A stretch of DNA of 64,000 bases, from the NCBI GenBank assembly GCA_964019425.1, contig OZ025802.1, positions 992,001 through 1,056,000 on the forward strand, read 5' to 3'. The position numbers and the translations under genes were made by a program. The DNA comes from Flectonema sp. DT1601. Its lineage: Eukaryota; Euglenozoa; Diplonemea; Diplonemida; Diplonemidae. Below are positions 59,087 to 64,000 of the stretch, piece by piece (positions within the stretch are counted from its first letter, which is position 1; each line of letters begins with the position of its first letter). The notes below the pieces were generated by a model that worked only from the letters and a program-made list of their open reading frames with translations, was not told the DNA's origin and searched no databases.

Positions 59087-61342
59087 ATGGAACCAGAAAC
59101 AAGTAGTACCTTCCGCAAGGATGAGACTTCCAGTAGAGCCTCATTACTTCATAAAAGGCAATCAAAATCAGCAGGCTCAGAGCATACTGGAAAACGAGAA
59201 TCTGAAGTTGGAAGCCTTCGTAGAATAGACACAAGAAAACAAGGAAATAATGAACAACCAAATGACCAAACCCTTGAAGAAAAATCAGCCAAAGTCTGGG
59301 AAAGAGTTCAGCAACTGGTAGTAAAAGAAGCCGACGTAAAACTGAGACTACTAAAAGCCAGACGAGGACTAAAAGAAGCTGAGGACGGAATAAAACAACG
59401 AGAAGAAGAATTAAAAGAACTAAGCAACCAAATACAAACTAAAACACAATCTTTACTTGAACGTGAACATCATATTCACATGACTGAATCAAAACTAACA
59501 CATCGACAACAGGCATTAGAAACACATGAAGCTGACATTAGAATGCGTCAAACACATCAAGACCTTCAACAAAGACAACAAAATGATACTTCAAAAGAGT
59601 TACAGACTCTGGAACAATCACTTCTTTGTGATAGAGTTTCTGTTGAGGATCTAAAATCTCATATTATGGGAATTCAAAGTACCTTCACAGCCAAGGAAGA
59701 CGCCCTCAACAAAAAAGAGTTGGATCTCAAAGCGAAAGAAGAATCTCTTAGAAAGATATCCACTCAACTGAAGTCACGACAACTGGACGCTATCTCTCTT
59801 CAGAACTCCGCTCAACGTCAACAGCAAACCGTCGATGAGGAACGCAAAGCAATCGACATCAGATCTCTCTCTCTCCAAGGTAGTGAAAAGGAAGTTTCTA
59901 CGTCATTGGCTGCTGTTGCAAAACAACAAGGTTTAAATTGCTCTTTTTGATTTTTTTTCTTATTCCGAAAAAAAAAAAAAAAAGCATCAAAAACAAAAAA
60001 TATAACAGAAGAAACAGAAAAAAAACTAAAGTCAGCAACCGACCTGGAGAGCATGCTACTACAAAAGGCTTCTCAATTAGAACGGAGAAGCAGTTCTTTG
60101 TTACAAAAACAGACTTCTTTAGATGAGGAGAGGAAGGCATTGGAAGAGATAACCAGAACAAATCAGGATACTAGCTATCAATTACTGCTGAGACAACGAG
60201 AACTAGACTGCACTACTAATAGCCAGGCAGCTACGACCTCGACACAAGAGGATGTCGCACAGCAATTGCGTATGGAAAACGATCGTCTTGAACAACTAAA
60301 ACAACAATTGAAAGAAGCTGAAATGTCGCAAGCTCGCAGGGAGACGGAACTCACAACACGCGAAAAATTATACTCCGTTCGAAAACAGCGTATTCTGGCT
60401 GATGAAAAACAACTTATCGGCCACCTCAAAGAAATCAGGAGACGAGAACAGCTCTTATCTCGACAAGAGAGACATATCCTGGAAGGCAAGCCACCTTACG
60501 CCAGTGGTGGCAAGAAACTAGTCTCGACACAGCTACGTCGGGCAACAGGGCAGTACTTGTCTAGTGTTGTCAGATCTGTTGGTTCGAATGCGAACAACAA
60601 TCCATCTCTTGAGGAAGAAGCTAGTGAAACCAGCGATATGGAAATAATGGAATCAAATTTTCGTAAAAAAGCTGTTCAGCTTCACAAGCTCGCATCAAAA
60701 TACGAATTGTTTGGCGAACTTGATGACGCAATTTGGCAAAAACCTCGATTCTTCTCACCTGAACAGTACCTTCAAGTGAGCCTCACAGTCCTACTTGATA
60801 GGTATCTAGGAGGTGCTGGACCACTCATTAAAAAGCTCCTTTCATGTCCTACCTCCAGCAGTGATGGAATTGTACTTTGGTGGAGTAAAATAAGACACGA
60901 ATTCGGTTCTTGGAGATCTGATGTACTGAAAGTGTTAATGCATCACATGAATAAAGCAACTGATATCTTATTACCTTATGAACAATTATCAAATGAAGAA
61001 AGTCGTAATTCATATCAGACTGTTAACAGTCAGGCGCTTATCGAATGTTCAAGTGAATCGGTAAAGACTCAAAAAGGGGAATCACGACCATCGACTGCTC
61101 CGATGAACGCAAAGGTAACTCATCCTTTGATGCAGCAAAAGATCCACAGCGTTCCTACTCCTCTTAAGAAAGGAAATAGGATTCCTCTGTGTAATCAAAC
61201 TTTTCGTATTTGTGACGCCACTTCTGCAAAACCTTCTTTGTGTCCCATCACAGCCACGTCTGATCGAATGGGTTCGTTGCCTTCTCAGCATCTTGTGTTG
61301 AGTTCACCGTACTCTGCTTCTCCATGGAAAGATTCAGGTTAG
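59087..61342 (+). CDS. Long coiled-coil protein, unknown function
   Basis: Exons 59087-59930 and 60009-61342 give 725 residues. From about residue 60 to 480 nearly everything is heptad-rich coiled coil with many Gln, Glu and Lys. A small ordered region follows, including LYKLASKYELFGELDDAIW-like text and IVLWWSKIRHEFGSW, then a Ser/Pro-rich C-terminus. I first considered a start upstream at 59063, but that is a TTG. The gene could encode a flagellar, basal-body or other cytoskeletal structural protein. No named family is recognised. Confidence 0.8.
59931..60008 (+). other. Intron of the 59087 gene (78 nt)
   Basis: Phase 1, gtttaa to aatataacag. T-rich in the first half and with a run of about 16 A in the second. 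It restores Glu (G|AA) within uninterrupted coiled coil. Confidence 0.78.
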
Positions 61343-61640
61343 CTCCTGTTGGCTATTTATTCCAAATCGGGTTTTTTTTTTTTTTTTTTTGATTATATCG
61401 TTCAGGAATTTCTATTCCTAAAACAGAAAAATCGTCATGTTCTGAGTAACTGATTAACTCACTACTTGAACAAAAAAACGTCTCATTTTTCATAGAGCTC
61501 CTCACGGATAGAATTCTTATTCTGACCAACACATATTCATTTACAATTCGCATATCGATTCGGATATATTTTATTTTATTTTATTTTTTCCTATTCATTC
61601 TTATATTATATTTGCGCCTTTTTTTTTTTTATTGTTGGTA

Positions 61641-61678
61641 CCGACGAAGTCGGAGAAGAAAACTCTTCAGATTAAGAG
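61641..61678 (+). repeat. Two adjacent 5-bp hairpins
   Basis: CCGAC-GAA-GTCGG at 61641-61653 and CTCTT-cagatt-AAGAG at 61663-61678 lie directly before the dispersed repeat. They may be part of the same structured unit, but they are absent before the copy at 28165. Confidence 0.55.
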
Positions 61679-61682
61679 CCAT

Positions 61683-61770
61683 TTATTTATTATGTCATGT
61701 TATCTATTTCCCGGTGCGCCAGTAAAAACTAGCTGACGATCAACAAAATAAATAAGGCTGCTTATCTGAA
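61683..61770 (+). repeat. 88-bp dispersed repeat, copy B (intergenic)
   Basis: It differs from copy A at two positions only (cccg for ccct, aaataa for atataa). It ends 50 nt before the protease ATG. Confidence 0.95.
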
Positions 61771-61816
61771 TCGTTTGTTGTTGTTTTTTTTCTTTTCATC
61801 TTTATTGTATTTCTAC

Positions 61817-61818
61817 AG
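61817..61818 (+). promoter_or_regulatory. Putative trans-splice acceptor, 61821 gene
   Basis: The AG follows cttttcatctttattgtatttctac and leaves only 2 nt before the ATG, a very short leader apart from any spliced leader. Confidence 0.55.
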
Positions 61819-61820
61819 AA

Positions 61821-63425
61821 ATGGATAATAACATCGTTGGGATAACAAGAAAGGTTTTGGATAATGGACATCAAGTTGGACATATTTCTGGAAAATATTT
61901 TTCAGGAGTCTCTCACAGAGACGGAATCACTACAGTTGGAGTGACAGGAATAGCTACGAGAAACTGGATACTATTCCCGTCTTCTATACTATCACCGTTT
62001 GCTGATGGAGCACAGTCTGTTTGCGAAGGAGATGATGTCGACCTATTCATCAATAATGAATTACATAATATTTCTGTGACGAAAATAAAATCCATAAACA
62101 ACATGCGAATCCGTGGATGGGACAAACAAGAAACAGACAACACGAAACCAGAAATATACGACGGCAAGCAACTACTAAGTTATTGGAATGGCAGTCAGGA
62201 AAACCCTTCTGAGAAAACTCCGAAAATGCCCTTAATTAGTTGGGCAATAGGGACTATAACATCAGCCATCAGACCATCATCACAAAACCCAATCCACAGA
62301 GACACCAATCAAACAACTGTTAGTGGCAACATTCACGGGAATAACTCAAAAATACCTTTGTCTGGTTGCCTTCTGAAATCATGTCCTTACGCTTCTGTAA
62401 CCAATTTATTGGGACCCGTTGAAGAATCAGTCTCAAGAGAGGATTTTAAAATCGTTAATGAACACCCACATTTATTGTGTACCAGCAATACGGTGAGTCA
62501 TCCTGGATCTGAGGGTGGGGTCTTATCGCTTGATGGATCTGTTTTAGGGGTCATAGTGCAACCACCGCTACTTGATAATGCGGATACTTCACATTGTATT
62601 TATGTTTTGGATTTTAAATTGTTCGTGTCTTTGTTTAATATTTCTGTGGGTGATATTCAAAGTGACATTTTCAACCAAAACTCTGCTTTGAATGTGTTGA
62701 GAAGTGAAGGTCCGGTTTTTAAACAATTCGTAACAAAGATTCAACACGACGCATCATGGGGATCTGGTATATCAATTGGGAACAGAATGATAATAACAAA
62801 CGCACATGTTGTTGGAGATAGCAACATGGTAACAGTCAATGGAAGATTATCAAAAGTTAAATTTAAAAGCCAAGGAAGCCTTGACATTGCTTTAGTTGAA
62901 TGTGAATTGGAATTACCTTCAGCTGATTTTTCAAAGCCTGTGGTTGGAGAACGGGTTTATTCAGTTGGTTTCAGCAACGGTTCAGGTCAAGTACGACCAG
63001 CGATGCACTCGGGTACTATATTGGCAGTATTCCCTTCTTGTATTATAACATCAGCTATGACCATTCCTGGGAGCAGTGGGGGTGCTTTGATCAACGAGAG
63101 TGGAGCTGTTGTTGGATTGCTGACCTCATGTTTCTACGATACCTGTCTTTCCAAAATAGTACCATCTATCGGAATGGCTGTCCCATCTGAGCTCATATTA
63201 CCGTTATTAAAGAACCTTTCTGTGGAGTCGCTTTCGAAAATCTACAACATTTTCGATCACTCCATCGATTCAATTTGGTCTCTCTCTCAGGGTGATAACT
63301 CTGATTCCCTCCGCAGGCTTTCACTTCAAATTAAAGCAGCAAAATCCAACAAACCCATACCAAGTCTCCCTGATGGAGCACCAGGCTCAATGCTCAGCAA
63401 CTACATATTAAATGCTAAATTATAG
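61821..63425 (+). CDS. Peroxisomal trypsin-like processing protease (TYSND1/DEG15 type)
   Basis: A 534-residue protein. The C-terminal half is a trypsin-fold protease with a complete triad: His329 in NAHVV, Asp355 in SLDIAL and Ser419 in GSSGGA. The N-terminal half is a diverged region with protease-like segments (HPGSEGGVL), as in TYSND1 and plant DEG15. Those enzymes cleave leader peptides from matrix proteins in peroxisomes. The last three residues are AKL, an acceptable PTS1 import signal, which strongly supports that location; in euglenozoans this may be the glycosome or a related peroxisome. No PDZ domain is seen, unlike classic DegP. No intron. Whether it processes PTS2-type leaders here is inferred from the family. 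Confidence 0.85.
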   Translation: MDNNIVGITRKVLDNGHQVGHISGKYFSGVSHRDGITTVGVTGIATRNWILFPSSILSPFADGAQSVCEGDDVDLFINNELHNISVTKIKSINNMRIRGWDKQETDNTKPEIYDGKQLLSYWNGSQENPSEKTPKMPLISWAIGTITSAIRPSSQNPIHRDTNQTTVSGNIHGNNSKIPLSGCLLKSCPYASVTNLLGPVEESVSREDFKIVNEHPHLLCTSNTVSHPGSEGGVLSLDGSVLGVIVQPPLLDNADTSHCIYVLDFKLFVSLFNISVGDIQSDIFNQNSALNVLRSEGPVFKQFVTKIQHDASWGSGISIGNRMIITNAHVVGDSNMVTVNGRLSKVKFKSQGSLDIALVECELELPSADFSKPVVGERVYSVGFSNGSGQVRPAMHSGTILAVFPSCIITSAMTIPGSSGGALINESGAVVGLLTSCFYDTCLSKIVPSIGMAVPSELILPLLKNLSVESLSKIYNIFDHSIDSIWSLSQGDNSDSLRRLSLQIKAAKSNKPIPSLPDGAPGSMLSNYILNAKL

Positions 63426-63486
63426 TTCTGAGGGATGCAATTATGTTGTTTGTAACTCCTTATTGTTTGTTGATTACCTTCATATC

Positions 63487-63488
63487 AG
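63487..63488 (+). promoter_or_regulatory. Putative trans-splice acceptor, 63503 gene
   Basis: The AG follows gttgattaccttcatatc, 14 nt before the ATG. Confidence 0.45.
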
Positions 63489-63502
63489 TAATACTTAATA
63501 AT

Positions 63503-64000
63503 ATGTTAGTAGTGGGGGTCAATTCGACATGTGTTTTGATCGGCGGTTCGATCCTCACGGCAGGAACATTTACGTATTGCTGCTGTCAGAGAATGAGAGA
63601 CAAATATTTGTTGAGGCGAGTCCACAGGAGGTTACTGAGGAGGGCGTTGGAGTTGCAAGATGGAGAATTGTTATCAATTGCTAGTTGTGGGTTACCAAGC
63701 AAGCCTTTGATGAGTAGAGGTACTGAGGGAGACGCATCCCCAAGTCCAATGTTAGTTGCAACGATGGAATATTTATTTTCAAGAAGAACAAAATCAATGC
63801 AAAGTAAGGAATTCGAATCCTTTTCAAGATCTGGACCAGAATCGCTAACACCAATTGATTGCTGCGCTGCTGGAGCTTTGGCTTGTCTGTGGCCTGGAGT
63901 TTCAGCTAACAAGAGACATGTAATAATTTATATTTCAGGTTCTGGGTACTCCACTGGAAGCATTGAGACATCGAGAGCATTTGCAGGACAGCTTAGCAAA
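63503..64000 (+). CDS. Membrane-anchored protein, 3' partial, unknown function
   Basis: The frame begins MLVVGVNSTCVLIGGSIL and stays open for all 166 codons to the window edge. A single N-terminal hydrophobic segment (VLIGGSILTAGTFTYCCC) is followed by a strongly basic stretch (KYLLRRVHRRLLRRA), typical of a signal anchor with a cytosolic C-terminus; the Cys triplet beside the membrane could be palmitoylated. A possible internal acceptor (tatatttcag near 63939) exists, but the frame is open through it. No family is recognised. The frame follows an acceptor-like AG and shares strand and spacing with the other genes. Confidence 0.6.
   Translation, partial: MLVVGVNSTCVLIGGSILTAGTFTYCCCQRMRDKYLLRRVHRRLLRRALELQDGELLSIASCGLPSKPLMSRGTEGDASPSPMLVATMEYLFSRRTKSMQSKEFESFSRSGPESLTPIDCCAAGALACLWPGVSANKRHVIIYISGSGYSTGSIETSRAFAGQLSK

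Larger units (their letters stand above)
61343..61820. other. Intergenic stretch with repeat and hairpins
   Basis: T runs surround two adjacent perfect hairpins (61641-61678) and the second full copy of the dispersed repeat (61683-61770). It ends in a T/C-rich tract and the AG at 61818. Confidence 0.65.

Noticed and set aside
58374-59106. Lys- or Phe-rich frames on both strands after CCT1
   Set aside because: They are homopolymer A/T runs read as codons.

Overview
The window is nuclear DNA of an intron-poor, gene-dense protist. It carries 19 well-supported protein genes plus one doubtful small one, and every one lies on the + strand. I see no tRNA, rRNA, CRISPR array or recognisable transposase or reverse transcriptase. 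The standard genetic code fits throughout. Alpha-tubulin and cytosolic Hsp70 read very like euglenozoan (kinetoplastid/diplonemid/euglenid) versions: the tubulin tail ends [17 protein letters not shown] and Hsp70 begins with the [11 protein letters not shown] type of N-terminus. One-strand gene order and a pyrimidine-rich AG acceptor just upstream of almost every ATG suggest polycistronic transcription with spliced-leader trans-splicing. Thirteen short GT-AG introns (71-163 nt) rule out a typical trypanosomatid, so a diplonemid-like or other intron-bearing euglenozoan is my best guess. This placement is inference.

Layout. 1-10857: the 3' part of a giant type I membrane protein with about six VWA domains separated by Cys/Trp-rich modules. 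10858-13566: a long non-coding gap with strong inverted repeats. 13567-15616: Hsp70. 15882-18872: a MutL homologue without an endonuclease motif and with a 219-bp internal tandem repeat. 19012-22410: a tandem phytochelatin-synthase-like pseudoenzyme. 22411-24092: a repeat-bearing gap with a possible small gene. 24093-25519: alpha-tubulin. 25811-36234: a 3422-residue EGF/multi-pass surface receptor-like protein. 37503-38266: a small membrane protein. 38985-40445: splicing factor SF3B2. 40676-44278: a myosin. 44602-45090: a small Ser-rich/basic protein. 45360-46283: a HAD phosphatase. 46465-48666: a coiled-coil protein. 48777-50606: a membrane protein with a degenerate nucleotide-cyclase domain. 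50840-53518: a PH-domain/coiled-coil protein in three exons. 54015-55724: an FHA-PPP phosphatase fusion. 56067-57925: CCT1. 59087-61342: a coiled-coil protein. 61821-63425: a TYSND1/DEG15-type peroxisomal protease ending in AKL. 63503 to the edge: the 5' part of a membrane-anchored protein.

Neighbouring genes share no obvious pathway, as expected if they are joined only by a common transcription unit. The most unusual signal is in RNA processing. All 13 internal introns end in an A/C-rich stretch before CAG and have a T-rich 5' half, whereas the putative trans-splice acceptors upstream of ATGs are preceded by T/C-rich tracts. The tubulin intron shows that a good pyrimidine-rich CAG is skipped in favour of an A/C-rich one. 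Other points of interest are an 86/88-identical dispersed repeat, one copy of which sits inside an intron, and the alternation of intact and degenerate metal sites in the giant VWA protein.
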